A stretch of 64,000 bases of DNA from assembly GCF_963678635.1 (NCBI RefSeq), contig NC_087070.1, positions 35,033,109-35,097,108 of the forward strand. The letters are read 5' to 3'. Origin of the DNA: Symsagittifera roscoffensis. Taxonomy: Eukaryota; Xenacoelomorpha; Acoela; Convolutidae. Under the pieces are notes generated by a model. That model was not told the DNA's origin. It ran no database searches and was given only the letters and a program-made list of their open reading frames with translations. This document shows, one piece after another, positions 1-10,805 of this stretch (its first letter is position 1; each line of letters begins with the position of its first letter). Position numbers and translations under genes: made by a program.

Positions 1-301
1 GATCCTTATCCTTCTTCTCCAACGTCTCGATTGTCTCCGAGACCTGGATCTCTATCTCGTTCATCCTCACCCTCTTCAGTGGAGGAGCAGCTGTTGGAGA
101 ATCTACTGAGTGTGACGGGCCCGGCCCATCACGTAGCCTCTTTGCTCCGATGAGCGACTGTACCGGTTGAACAGGTAGGGGCATCTCACCTAGCCGTTGA
201 TCCCTCTGCTTGCCCAGTTCTAGCTCACGAGCCAATTCGTGGCCAGACATTTCTCCTAGACTCGCTGAGAGGAATTCCATCAAATCATTTGTGTCACCCA
301 T
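1..301 (-). CDS. Unknown ORF at the 3' end of the retroelement, open at the window edge
   Basis: An ATG at 301 on the minus strand opens a frame that stays open to base 1, giving 100 codons with no stop in the window. The product starts MGDTNDLMEFLSASLGEMSG, has an acidic and leucine-rich N-terminal third, then a proline-rich stretch ending in the basic cluster PPLKRVRMNE, which resembles a nuclear localisation signal, then a Glu/Lys-rich helix-like end. I recognise no family. It lies about 0.4 kb downstream of the macro-domain ORF and on the same strand, with no LTR visible between them, so I infer it is an accessory ORF of the same element. It could instead be the start of a neighbouring gene. 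Its composition is more G+C-rich than the host DNA to the right, like the rest of the element. Confidence 0.45.
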   Translation of the reverse strand, partial: MGDTNDLMEFLSASLGEMSGHELARELELGKQRDQRLGEMPLPVQPVQSLIGAKRLRDGPGPSHSVDSPTAAPPLKRVRMNEIEIQVSETIETLEKKDKD

Positions 302-407
302 ATTTCTGTAGTGTATCTTTCGTCGTCGTGTTCCTTCTGATTTGTTAAAATCAATAAACAAAACTGGATCAATCAAGATCTAAAAAGCAAGTCACGACTT
401 AAAATCA

Positions 408-632
408 TCATTTCATGCCGTCCCATTTCCAGGATAAAACATCATTCACGTCTTTAAAAACTATCCATTGAAACTTTCTCCTCGTTGCTGATTTAAAATT
501 TAGCACCAAGGTGGATCGTCCACCTTCAACCTTATCAAGGTAACACAATTGAGCGCTGTCACCTTCACTACCTGCATTACAAACATCATATAAACGTAGC
601 CTAACAAAACATAACACATAAACATTACACAT
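408..632 (-). CDS. Small ORF of unknown function, 74 aa, retroelement 3' region
   Basis: A 74-residue minus-strand frame sits between the macro-domain ORF and the ORF at the left edge. The C-terminal two thirds look like protein rather than chance: mixed charged and hydrophobic residues, two tryptophans near the end (KWDGMK at the C terminus) and an acidic/Lys pattern. No domain is recognised. It may be an accessory reading frame of the element or the remains of a longer one. Flanking stretches 302-407 and 633-684 show nothing further. Confidence 0.25.
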   Translation of the reverse strand: MCNVYVLCFVRLRLYDVCNAGSEGDSAQLCYLDKVEGGRSTLVLNFKSATRRKFQWIVFKDVNDVLSWKWDGMK

Positions 633-684
633 TCACACTATTACATAAAAACGTAATTCCTAGTAGCTAGCCTAAAACTTAATC

Positions 685-1242
685 CTAATGGCTATAAAGT
701 AAACTTAATAAAAACCACTTATCGCCGAATGCAACTCCTAGCATATGCTCAGATATTATTTTTTTTGTAAGTAAAACCTCGATGTCAGTTTCTGAAAACA
801 TCACATGTACAAGGGCATATAACTCTCTCGGATGTAGCTTTCCCCTATTGGGATCATAGACTGGTAACGAGAGAGAGGTCACTCCTCTCTCAACCAGAAA
901 ATCCCTAAGTCGAGTCAAGGCCAATACCAAGCTCTCTGGATTCACGTGATGCTTATCAGTGGCCTTAGTAACCAGGAAACACAAATATTTCCCTGGTATC
1001 TGTGATGCAACAGGGGGCAGCGCTATCATCCCTCCCACACCAAGCCTCTGTTTCCAAAAAAACTCGATATTCTTATACTTTCTTTTAAAATCAGCCGCTA
1101 GTGCTGTTTTGAAGCTTACATCCGCCGTTATCGCTATAGCGCATGTACGTTCCGTGAGTATGAAATCGCTGTCCGTTATGACGATACTGCTTGAATAAAG
1201 GTTCGGTAGGTCAAAATAAGATTCAAAAATTCGTCCGTCCAA
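685..1242 (-). CDS. Macro-domain (ADP-ribose-binding type) ORF carried downstream of integrase
   Basis: This 185-residue minus-strand ORF lies where an env or accessory gene would sit in a Ty3-type element. Residues about 70-165 read like a macro domain: a Gly-rich stretch followed by IALPPVASQIPGKYLCFLVT, an amphipathic helix with LVLALTRLRDFLVERGV, the strand SLSLPVYDP followed by a short loop and RGKLHPRELYALV, then a final strand near IEVLL. That order (hydrophobic strand ending in VT, helix, strand SLxLP, helix, strand) is characteristic of the Appr-1''-p/macro fold. Macro domains bind ADP-ribose or its derivatives and some remove mono-ADP-ribose from proteins; no activity can be inferred here. 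The frame is uninterrupted. The call rests on pattern reading only; sequence outside the core is not recognised. Confidence 0.6.
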   Translation of the reverse strand: MDGRIFESYFDLPNLYSSSIVITDSDFILTERTCAIAITADVSFKTALAADFKRKYKNIEFFWKQRLGVGGMIALPPVASQIPGKYLCFLVTKATDKHHVNPESLVLALTRLRDFLVERGVTSLSLPVYDPNRGKLHPRELYALVHVMFSETDIEVLLTKKIISEHMLGVAFGDKWFLLSLLYSH

Positions 1243-1253
1243 AAAGTGGTTTT

Positions 1254-1973
1254 TTAGCGTTCTCGCCTTCCGTTTCCAGTTCTCCGGTTTCCCTTGCCAA
1301 TTTTAGGTTTTAAATGATCACGTTTTCGGTGTGGGTGAGTCCTACCTCCACTCCCCGGACATAAAGTATCCATCGACGTCCCCCTCGATCGCCCAAAGTC
1401 GAGCATATCGAGGTTGGATTGCGGAACGCGTAGAGGGCCATCTGGAGCGACCCAGTTGGACTCGATATTGTCATGGCTGACGTATTTGATGCCGTCTTTA
1501 TCGACATCCTGAATCGTCAAGATTGTCTCTTTAGGATCTGCCGGCAGATCATGGAGCCATTAGAGCACTCGCAAGTTCGTTAGTTCTTGCTCATGAGTCT
1601 GCTCCGCCTCTGGTTCGAACTCTACTTCTGGTTCGGAGCAATCGTCGTGCCAATCCTGATCCATGTCATTCACCAAGTCGATCTCTTTTGGCACCGCTAC
1701 TTCATCCAGTCCTACCAGCGAGTCCATCATATCACTCAAAACTATCCTGTCTACGACGAAATCCTCGCCATACGGGTTGTACTTTTTCTTGTTCTTTCCG
1801 TTCTTGCCCTGCCGTGTCTCCATGGCGAAAGGAAGATCAGGCTGTACTCCTTTGTCAATTTCAGTTTGTTCTGGGCAGTCCCAGTCCTCTTCGGCATAAG
1901 AAAGAATTTCGTCGTCCACCTCCACTCGCTCGGTCAACTCAAGGTCCAGTGACAGTTCGCAATTATCCACCAC
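1254..1973 (-). pseudogene. Post-integrase pol tail of the Ty3-type fossil
   Basis: Directly downstream of integrase is a 137-codon frame (1973-1560) rich in Asp and Glu, with a short Lys-rich patch and the string KKKYNPYGEDFVVDRI, a composition common in the C-terminal tails of Ty3-type polyproteins. A further coding-like stretch (1520-1254) ends in a basic region just before the macro-domain ORF. These are best read as remnants of the end of pol. No separate enzyme domain is visible. Confidence 0.5.
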
Positions 1974-3393
1974 CTCATTCCCGTCGTTTTTGTCATGGGT
2001 ACCCTTTCATTCACTTCAAAAGCAGGATCCACTATCAAATAGTCTCTCTCTTGCATGACCGCAGGGATGCACCATTCCTCTGATGAGGCATTGTGCGGTT
2101 TGATGTTTTCGTAATGAGCTGCTCTTCCGGTGCTCAATCGATAAAAACAACCTCCTTGGTGCACTTCTGTTATTTGAAACGGGCCGCGCCATTTTTTAAA
2201 TAATTTTTTGGTTCTTTTTGGTGGAAATACTTCCTGGAACACCCAGACGTAATCGCCGACTGAGTAGGTTTTTGCATCTGCAGTCTTTTTTTTAAAATAA
2301 ATTCTCCTTTTTTGTCTAATTTTCGCCTGTTGCGTGTTCCTCCTGCATAAATCATTGAGGTCCTGCTGCCTTCTGATAACATCACGCACGTACGTATGTG
2401 GTGCTTTTTTCTTCCCTTCATACTCAGGGTAGAAAAACGTTAACGGAAGAGCTTTTTCGTGACCAGTTAGCATCATATGCGGACTTATTCCCGTGCTGGA
2501 ATGCTCTGTGCTGTTGTAAGCGCCCATCACTTGCGGCAAGTGTCTATCCCAGTCATCCATGTAGCGTGAGCAATGAACTCTCAACATGGATACCAGCGTG
2601 CGATTTTGCCTTTCAATTAGGCCATTCGTTTGTGGGTGATAAGTGGTCGAATGGGCCTGTGCCACCTGCGACCTCTTGATTAACTCCTTCGTGAGATCGC
2701 CCACGAATGCTTTGCCATTGTCCGATTGGAATGTGATGGGGCAGCCGTGCCTCGCTCTCCACATATTTATCAAGTGATCGCACGTTTCTTCCGCTGATGC
2801 TGTCATGCAGGGGGCTGCCTCTGCATATTTCGTCAAATGATCGATCATTACCAGCACCTGATTCTAGCCCCTGGCTGTCATGCATGATCAATTTGCACTA
2901 CTTCGTTGAATCCCGATGACTCTATTGACTGCAGAGGGAACCTTAGTTTTTTGGGATCCTTCGCCTGTTGACACGACAAGCATGCAGAGATCCACTTTTC
3001 ACACGCCTTCTTCAAACCAGGCCATTCTAATCGTTTCTGTATCCTGTTGTACACTTTTTCCACGCCTTGATGGCCCATCTGATCATGCGAACGAAAGAGC
3101 AATTCGGTCTGGTATAACTGTGGAAATACAATTGAATTATACTTGTAAAGGACCTTGTCCTCTTCCTTGCGTTTACAGGCTACGATTCCGTCTTTGTTCA
3201 GGTACAACTAATATTTTCTCTTCATGTAAAATTGCTTCAAGATCTTATAGCTGTCTTCTTCTAAATCTCCTTTGTCAGGTGCCCCATTCGCAATCCATCT
3301 TTTCAGATTGCTCGTCATTCTATCATTTTGTTGAGCCCTTAGGAGATCCGACAGCCGGTATCTGGCTTTTAGATATGTCTTTACCACGTTCAA
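1934..3393 (-). pseudogene. pol: Integrase region, Ty3-type (fossil)
   Basis: The zinc-binding N-terminal part lies at about 3120-2990: HDQMGHQGVEKVYNRIQKR and later SACLSCQQAK give the HHCC pattern of retroviral-type integrases. The catalytic core follows (2857-2400) with MLVMIDHLTKYAEAAPC for the first Asp, FQSDNGKAFVG for the second Asp, and HSTTYHPQTNGLIERQNR for the Glu. The C-terminal part contains the SH3-like stretch with KKWRGPFQITEVHQGGCFY. Integrase joins element cDNA to host DNA. The region is broken; this fossil has several breaks in total. This part has no counterpart in the right-hand copy, which ends before integrase. Confidence 0.9.
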
Positions 3394-3454
3394 TTGTCCG
3401 CTTATTACCTCCGAGCATGCGCATCATCCATCAACTTGACACACCATATCTTCT

Positions 3455-4436
3455 TCAAAGGTGTTGCTTCCTGCACAGATGGCTCCAGATTGGTACGGAC
3501 GACCGTACCATGTGCAGCAATCTGGTTGGGCGTTTCGACACCGCTATCACTTCAAGCTCATCTGCGGCATTGTCCATTACAGTGCCCTCCTCATCAGAGG
3601 TATACCTGTCTCTGTCCGGGTCCTGATGCATTTCCCGGTCGAGCCCGCGCTGTTTCCATTCCACCAACAAGGAATGAATCGCAATCTTCGAAACATCAGA
3701 ATTGGAAGTAGCCTCTGATGTGTTCTCCCAGGACTGGGGCCTCGAGTCATCACTCGAGCCGATGGATTCCACATCATTATGTTCCAATCTGTCTGTGATG
3801 TTTCTCGACTCCCCAGAAAAAACTTTGTCCCTTGGTCGCTTTGAACCCGGCTCCCCGGACAACATTCTGTCCTTTGGTTGTCCCAAACTGTCCCAAACTT
3901 GTCTCCCCGGACAAGTCGTGCTGTACGGGTTCGAAAGTGCCTGACTCCACGGACATTGTCTCGTCCCCGCATGAACAATCCAGGCTCGGTTCGTACTCTT
4001 CCCTTGCATCCGTAAACTGTACTTTTCTCGTGAAGCTGGATTTCGACTTGATCCTGACTTCTTCAGTGGCTTGGACCTGGGTCGATGTCCCACGTTCTGT
4101 GAACGAAGTCCTCAACAATACATCCTTCGGCATTGAGTTAACCAGCTGGTTCACTATCGACCGGCAATCCCGTTCAACGTCAAGACTGCGAATGGTCACT
4201 TGCCTCTTCTGCGTTCTCTCAGTGACGGTCAACCGTTGGATGGTTTCCATCCACTCACGTTCATGCCTGTCCACTTCTCTATCCAGCAAGTCACGGAGCT
4301 TCCCCATGACGTCCGGCGCCACGTTCACCGTCCTATTTAGCAGGGCTATGCTGTTTATACCCAGCCTGGTAAGCTCTTGCTGCACCAGATTGGATCGGAC
4401 TTGCAGATCCAATGGGACCGGATCACCCCTGACCAA
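3455..4436 (-). pseudogene. Linker region between RNase H and integrase, Ty3-type fossil
   Basis: About 1 kb of coding-like minus-strand sequence separates the RNase H end (4442) from the start of integrase. It has a helical, charged N-terminal part (with a run near LRDLLDREVDRHEREWMETI) and then Ser/Thr- and Gly-rich sequence. No known domain is visible. Ty3-type elements usually have a much shorter linker, so this is an unusual insertion or an extended polyprotein segment. It may have been acquired by this lineage. Confidence 0.45.
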
Positions 4437-4441
4437 TACCT

Positions 4442-5878
4442 TTATTTCAGCGGAAGTTCAGGGTGTCCTGGTATGGGGTGCCCTGACTTGTCCAGCCACC
4501 TGGTGAGTGGTAGTTTATCGTAGGTTTCCTTATCTAGGAATGAAAATCTGTCTTTGATTTCTGCCTGGTTGGCCTGCTTCTCTTCTAAGCGCTCATAGAG
4601 TTCTAACTTTTTACTGAGGCTATCAGCATTCTGGTGCTTGTCACGGGTACGGTGCTCTATGATCATGTGGTATCCATCCAGGCGCACGATCCAACGACCA
4701 ATATAACTTTGGTCCATCGAATAGGCTTTCAGCCAGGCAAGGGCACGATTATCCACACGCAACTTGAAGGGAGCACTCACCAAGTAGGCCCTAGATTTTT
4801 CCACGAAAGTTATCACCGCAACCATTTCCGCTTTTGGTGCGCCGTACTTCATCTCAGTATCGCTCAGGACCTTACTTCCATAGGCTATTGGACGGAGAAC
4901 CGTTCTCCCGTTCCACTCTTGCTCCTGGTGAAGTATGCCTGATATCGCAACTACTGGTGCATCTGTGTCTAACACGAACATCTTCTCTGTTGGCATGCCG
5001 AGGACCGGTGCCTCGCAAAGTTCACGTTTAATGTTTTCAAATGAAACTTGTGCCTCATCAGTCCAAGTGAATTTTTTGCCCTTATTTCTCATCAACTGCT
5101 GCACGGGGTATATCTTATCGGCGTTTTCCTTGACGAACTCCCGATAATAGTTAGCAAACCCCAAAAAACTCATCAGTTGTGTATCTGTCTTAGGTGCCTT
5201 CCAGGTCAAAACCGCTTCGACCGCTTCGGGATCCGGTCTCACTCCATGCTTATCCACCAGGCGGCCCAGATATTTTATGGAGTCTCTGAGGATTTCACAC
5301 TTTGAGGGTTTACACTTCAGGCCCGCCTGCTTCATGCAAGTAAACACCTCATTCAATCTCTCTATATGATTCTCTAGGGTTGGCGTTGCAATCATGACAT
5401 CATCAACATAACACATGATGAGGTTACCGTATTTCTTTGTTACAATCGTGATTGCCTGGGCCATCACTCTCTGGAATGTGGCCGTCGCGTTGCACAATCC
5501 GAACGGCATCCTCTTCCACTGGAACAATCCCAGCTAGCATGCGAAGCCCGTTTTCTCACGATCTTGCTTTCTGAGTGGCACTTGCCAGAACGCAGAGCCC
5601 AAATCTAACGTCGTGAAGAACTTCGCTTCCCCCAGCTTGGAAAGGCTCTCGTCGATGCGGGGAATCCGGTATGCGTCCTTTATCGTCACTGCGTTCAAGT
5701 AACGGAAATCACAACAAAACCTGAGTTGCCCACCTTTTTTCGTGGTAATTACCACGCCACAACCCCACGGGGACTTCGACGGCTCGATCATGTCGTACTC
5801 CATTAACATCTCGATTTCTTTCCTGCACGCTTCCGACTTGCGTGGGGTCATTCTCTTCGCCCCTTCCCTATGAGGCAC
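4442..5878 (-). pseudogene. pol: Reverse transcriptase and RNase H region, Ty3-type (left copy, fossil)
   Basis: RT motifs run in order: PSKSPWGCGVVITTKKGGQL, FCCDFRYLNAVTIKDAYRIP, FTTLDLGSAFWQVPL, then FQWKRMPFGLCNATATFQRV and the catalytic YVDDVMIATP, followed by the thumb motif KYLGRLVDKHGVRPDPEAVE and FLGFANYYREFV. RNase H follows with MFVLDTDAPVVAISGILHQE, LRPIAYGSKVLS and the DNRALAW stretch. This order and wording are those of Ty3/gypsy pol. The region belongs to a broken copy. From 4824 upward it is mirrored by 25450-26504. Confidence 0.92.
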
Positions 5879-5996
5879 TGAGCCCTCTTCTATCTCAATC
5901 TCGTGTTCTACAAAATTGCAGACCTTATGCTTCGAAAAAACGTCTGCATTCCGATTTAGAACCGCTCTTTGTCCGATATTTTACCCTTCAGATGTT

Positions 5997-7838
5997 CTAT
6001 CTCGGCCAGGACAGAAACTCTGTTTCTGTCGGTCTCTCGGGAAAATTCGAACAACTAGACAACCCATCATCTGTCTCCGACTTCATTGAAAACAATTTCT
6101 TAGAAGATTTCAATTCATTTATTCTCTTCAGTATACATTCCTGGTTCGCGTGCGAGGGACATCTAGTTACATCAAACTTTTTCAAGTTCTCCACAGTCTG
6201 AAAGTCAGTGTTCAGAGGCAATGCGTAGCCAAGTTTCTTTCCCCTCTGTATTGTCACTGAGGTTGCTTCTGTGTTCAGCAACACACTCGCACACAGTCTG
6301 CTCTGAGTGAGTGAGAAACTTCTTCCTAAAATAGCCGAGCTCTTACTGTTTGGATTTGGTACCAGACACACCTGTCTGTCATTACTGAGTTCATTTAGAT
6401 TCCACAGCCTAAATTTCGCTACCACGGCTGGGTTTGGTTTCATTTTAACTTTTCGATCCAGAAAAATCGGCAACTTAGGCTGGTTAATTAAGATCTTATT
6501 AAGAGGTTTCTTTTCATACTTCCTCTCAGGATCTTTGATCCTAATCAACCGGTCGTTGAGGTCGATCGTGACATCAAAGTTGCGTACGAAGTCCCTCCCC
6601 AGGATGAATTGGTCGGATTCGTCCAAATTTTCCACTACCAGGAAGCTCATCCAAATATGTCTTCCTCCAAGCTGCAGTGATATAATCGGGGTCCGCCCTG
6701 TCACATAGATTGCTCCCTGATTGGCAGCTACCAGTCTGATGTTTGTTGGTATAAGATCCAACCTGTCAAAGCCCATATCAGTCCAGGTGCTGACTGGCAT
6801 GACGCTGACCACTGCACCCGTGTCTAACAGTCCTTTTACTGAAAGTTGTCTGCCCTGCACATCTAGCTTCGCAACCGCATCTTGTTCAAGCATGGCATTG
6901 TGCCCGATTCGTCGCACCTTCAGCTCTTCTTGGCCAATGTATATCCGGCCTATCTGATCGCTCGCATATATCACGTGAGCCTTCGTGTAGATAATAATGC
7001 CGTCCACATTCATCAGAATCGGATATGGGACATGGACTTCGATGTAATGTCCATCCACGCTCATTAGCCTTGGACCTCCTGTCGTGAGCAGCGCTCGCAC
7101 TGCCCTGGAGTCCAACTTGGGATCCTTCTCCCTCAGGTAGTCCGCATAAACGTCCAGGTGTACCAGCGTGATCTCTGACGGTTCACTCAAGTTCTTGACC
7201 ACCTGGTATCCTGCGACCGAAAATATGGACATTATTTTCGTTCCTTCTTTCGTCAAGCCAAAGATTTTACCCGATATATTATTTAGCTTTCTGGGCTTTC
7301 TAGTTTCCTGCTTGTCTTCTTCTTTCGTTGTTTTCCCCAGAATGTCAAATGTCATGTGGACAGCATCTTGTTCAAGCATGGCATTGTGCCCGATTCGTCG
7401 CACCTTCAGCTCTTCTTGGCCAATGTATATTCGGCCTATCTGATCACTCGCATATATCACGTGAGCCTTCGTGTAGATAATAATGCCGTCCACATTCATC
7501 AGAATCGGATATGGGACATGGACTTCGATGTAATGTCCATCCACGCTCATTAGCCTTGGACCTCCTGTCGTGAGCAGCGCTCGCACTGCCCTGGAGTCCA
7601 ACTTGGGATCCTTCTCCCTCAGGTAGTCCGCATAAACGTCCAGGTGTACCAGCGTGATCTCTGACGGTTCACTCAAGTTCTTGACCACCTGGTGTCCTGC
7701 GACCGAAAATATGGACATTATTTTCGTTCCTTCTTTCGTCAAGCCAAAGATTTTACCCGATATATTATTTAGCTTTCTGGGCTTTCTGGTTTCCTGCTTG
7801 TCTTCTTCTTTCGTTGTTTTCCCCAGAATGTCAAATTT
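5997..7838 (-). pseudogene. pol: Protease region with 486-bp internal tandem duplication (left copy, fossil)
   Basis: The aspartic protease is seen in VKGLLDTGAVVSVMPVSTW (the DTGA catalytic motif) and in DQFILGRDFVRNFDVTIDL, the conserved ILG-x-D flap end of Ty3-type proteases. Upstream, a segment of 162 codons occurs twice in tandem and in frame (about 7848-7363 and 7362-6877), each copy with LDVYADYLREKDPKLDSRAV and IYIGQEELKVRRIGHNAMLE. The repeated segment is not a recognised domain. The same duplication is present in the right-hand copy, so it is older than the inverted duplication of this locus. Confidence 0.88.
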
Positions 7839-7897
7839 TTCCCAAAGATCCGTGCTTTCAAGTTCCGACCTTACCCATTGCTCAACTTCCTTCGTGG

Positions 7898-10275
7898 CTA
7901 GCTCCTGTTGGAATTCTGTAACGCTGTCCTCGCCGCCAAGCCATAATCCACCTTGAGCGGGCCGGCCGACTCTGCCTTCAGGCTTGAGGCTACCACCTCA
8001 TTAGGCAAGTTCTTCACCTTCTTAGTCGTAAAGGTGCTTGGTGTCGTTTCTTTTCTCCGAGACTCAGCCTCGTTCATCAGACGTGCTCGACTGGCTTTGA
8101 CGCCTGAAAGCGCCTCTTCATGACGGGGATGTTTTGCGTCCGCCATCGAGCCACACTTCGCACATGACCCTTCTTATCCATGTCGTCACGAGGTCTGTAC
8201 CAACTGGAGTTCGCGCCAGTGTTTCTTCCGCCGTAGTTGCCATAATTGCTGTAACGGTTTTGCGCCCTCGGTTTTATGAGCAAGTACTCACGCGACTTCA
8301 TACGCAAATCATCGGGCGTGGGTACCTGGTGAAGCGACAGGGTGAAGTGTGTGGCTAGCTTGGTTTTCAGCTCGTCACTTTTTATTCCATCCATGAACTT
8401 CGTGGCAATCGACAAGTTCCGCTCCGATATTCTCTCATCGGGATTGCTTCTCCTTCTGAGTAATTCAAGGTCGTCCAAAAACTTGTCTATGGATTCGTCA
8501 TCTCCTTAACGCCTCTTTTCGAACTTCACCATAATCTGATGCCCTTGTTCTCCAGAGCCGAAACGGTTCAGCAGGATGTCGAATATCTTGCGAGCGCTGT
8601 CTCGCTCATTGGCCCTTTTCGCCATCACACAATTTAGGGCGGTACCCTCCAGGTTGCTTGTCAGTGCGCTGCATTCCTGTTTCTTTGAGAGATTCTCTTC
8701 TTCAAAGTGCAACTTCATCACTTCTATCCAAGTACCGATGCAACTATCCGACTCGTCTTTGTATGATTTCGGCTTTTTCAGTGTCCTTCTCGGCCTCTCT
8801 CTTCTCTCGGTTGACTTCGAGAGCTTGGCGATGAATGTTTCGAGAGATATATTCAGAGGCTCAAACATCGAAGCATACATTGTCGTGTCTTGCGATACCG
8901 TAGTCAGATCTGGCACTGATCTGACTTGTGGCACAGTGGGCAATCTTGTCTCCGGGGTGGCATCCGCCTCCGGCGGGACCGGGTTTGTCCAACCTGGCCT
9001 CGATGGGGCTGCCCTGTATCGCTCCCTGTGCTTAGATTCGTAATTCAATCTCGAACTTTGCTGGGCCCCGGCATAGCTGCGTGCTCCATCTCCATCATTT
9101 GCCTGGCGTGAGCGCTCCCTTGGGGCGGAACGCTCCTACCGATTGCTCCCGTTCAAGATCTCGTCAAGCTTCCGCATCATCGGGTCAGATTTGGCATCTA
9201 ACCTTTTCTTCAGGCTAGTCATCGAATGAGCATAGGTATTGTCGTGATCGTTCAATAATCGCTCGGTCTCTCTTGTCATCCTGACCTCTCTTTCCTCTGA
9301 CTCCTTGTTTGCCTGAGCCAAGCTCTCCGCCAGGCATTGATCGGTGTTGCGAATCAATTGAGCCTGATCGACTCTCGCCTGCGACTTCACGTGCGTCAGT
9401 TCATCTCGCAGTTTCTCTTGACCCTGATGAGCACTCTCCTCGACTCGATCTATTCTCTTAGTCATGTCCCGTCGCAGTTCTTCCAGGCCTGTCATTACGC
9501 CAGCAAACATGTCACTTATATCGCCAGCCGCCCCCGATGCCGGGGTTAGACCCAGAGAAAATGAGGTCAACTGCGGTTGCAGCCTGGTACTCGATGACGC
9601 GCCGCCCTTTTGCTTGCCCATCGACATCATCAACCTGTCGAACGTCGAGGATGCTCCTACGGTTATCCCATCAGGCATGTGCCTGGTCGGCGAGGTGGAC
9701 TACGCCTTCCTGCTCATGTCATTCCTTGGGCACGGCGTGAAATCCACATCAGGATGGGCTATCTCCGGATGTTCATAACTTGAAGCTAGACCTTCTGTTT
9801 GTAGTGACGCCATGCGCTCATCGTACAAAGACTTCCAGCTCTTCCTGGCTTGCGAACTGGTTTGTTCTTCGCTCGGACTGATACTTGACATCATCGCATT
9901 CTTGTTCTGCTTGACTAGAGATGATTGCTCTTGTTTCCACCAGTTAACCTTAGTCTCTGTCTTGGATATTCCCTTGAACAATATCTTCTCGCGGTTCGGC
10001 CTCGGAACGCTCTGTGGCCTCCTCCGTTCTTTCAACTTCCTCCCGTTCAAAGTCCTCGCCTGGCTCTTCCAGGTCCGCGTGATGGTGGTAGTCGGGTCGG
10101 ATCAGCGTTTGCTCCCCTTCCTCGAAGGGGTCCATAAGCGTCTCGCCGCCCATTCGGTCTCACTACTCTGCCCCTGATTGCCATCGAGGTTCTTCTCGCT
10201 TCTTAGTTTCATTCCGCTCACTGAAAGATCAGCCTGACCTTTAGTCGTTGCTTCATCAGCAAAGACATCGGACAT
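7898..10275 (-). pseudogene. gag: gag region, Ty3-type (left copy, fossil)
   Basis: The presumed start codon is at 10275, giving MSDVFADEATTKG by comparison with the right copy. An acidic N-terminal part is followed by a helical region (around 9678-9136) with many Glu/Arg heptad-like stretches, then the capsid-like part (9048-8506) containing CIGTWIEVMKLHFEEE and ARKIFDILLNRFGSG. Next is a segment rich in Asn/Arg/Tyr and one CxxC motif that may be a zinc knuckle remnant. Gag forms the particle around element RNA. The region is broken. Confidence 0.8.
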
Positions 10276-10805
10276 GCTACTAACCGTTGACCGTTTTGAA
10301 TTCTCGTGTAGTCCCCGTACTCGGCCTGGGAATCTTAGTTGTTGTCCCTAACGAGTCCCTCTGCTGCATGCTACGTGATAAAAAAGATTTCGACGGCAAT
10401 GCACAAGTTTCAAAATAAAATTCGAAAACTTTTTTTCTCAAGTCTACTCACTCGAATCCTCTAATATCAAAAATATACCTTCGATCTCGTAGAGATACTA
10501 TCATTGACTCAGTACAAGTTACACAAAGGGCCTACTCATTGTCTAAATATTAACGACTCTACTCAATCACCTAGTGTAACAGTATCACAAAATTTTCACA
10601 CGATATAGTCAATACACAAAACACAACTGATAACCAGATAAGAACAACCTATAGGTGACAGCGACCTTTCTTCAGTATCAATTTTACGGCCACACTCGTG
10701 TCAAATCACTGCTTTGTTAAAATCGAACAATCTTTTGTAAAAAAAAACAGTGATGATTCAGGAATAGATAAAAGAAACTTAGTCTTAAAGAAAAAGACTT
10801 GCCTC

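Larger units (their letters stand above)
1..10275 (-). mobile_element. Ty3/gypsy-type LTR retroelement, left copy (fossil)
   Basis: Minus-strand parts in order are gag (about 10275-7898), a protease region with an internal duplication (about 7838-5997), RT and RNase H (5878-4442), a long spacer (about 4436-3455), integrase (3393-1934), an acidic tail (1973-1560), a macro-domain ORF (1242-685) and two small ORFs (632-408 and 301 to the edge). Gag, protease, RT, RNase H and integrase in this order define the Ty3/Metaviridae group. The copy is broken, with several breaks spread over gag and pol. Its 3' end and 3' LTR lie beyond the left edge. A long non-coding leader lies upstream (10276-13600). 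The part right of 4824 is repeated in inverted orientation at 21040-26504, very similar by eye, so the duplication is fairly recent. Confidence 0.9.

Noticed and set aside
959-1198. Plus-strand frame opposite the macro-domain ORF
   Set aside because: It is a shadow of the minus-strand frame and has no protein-like features of its own.
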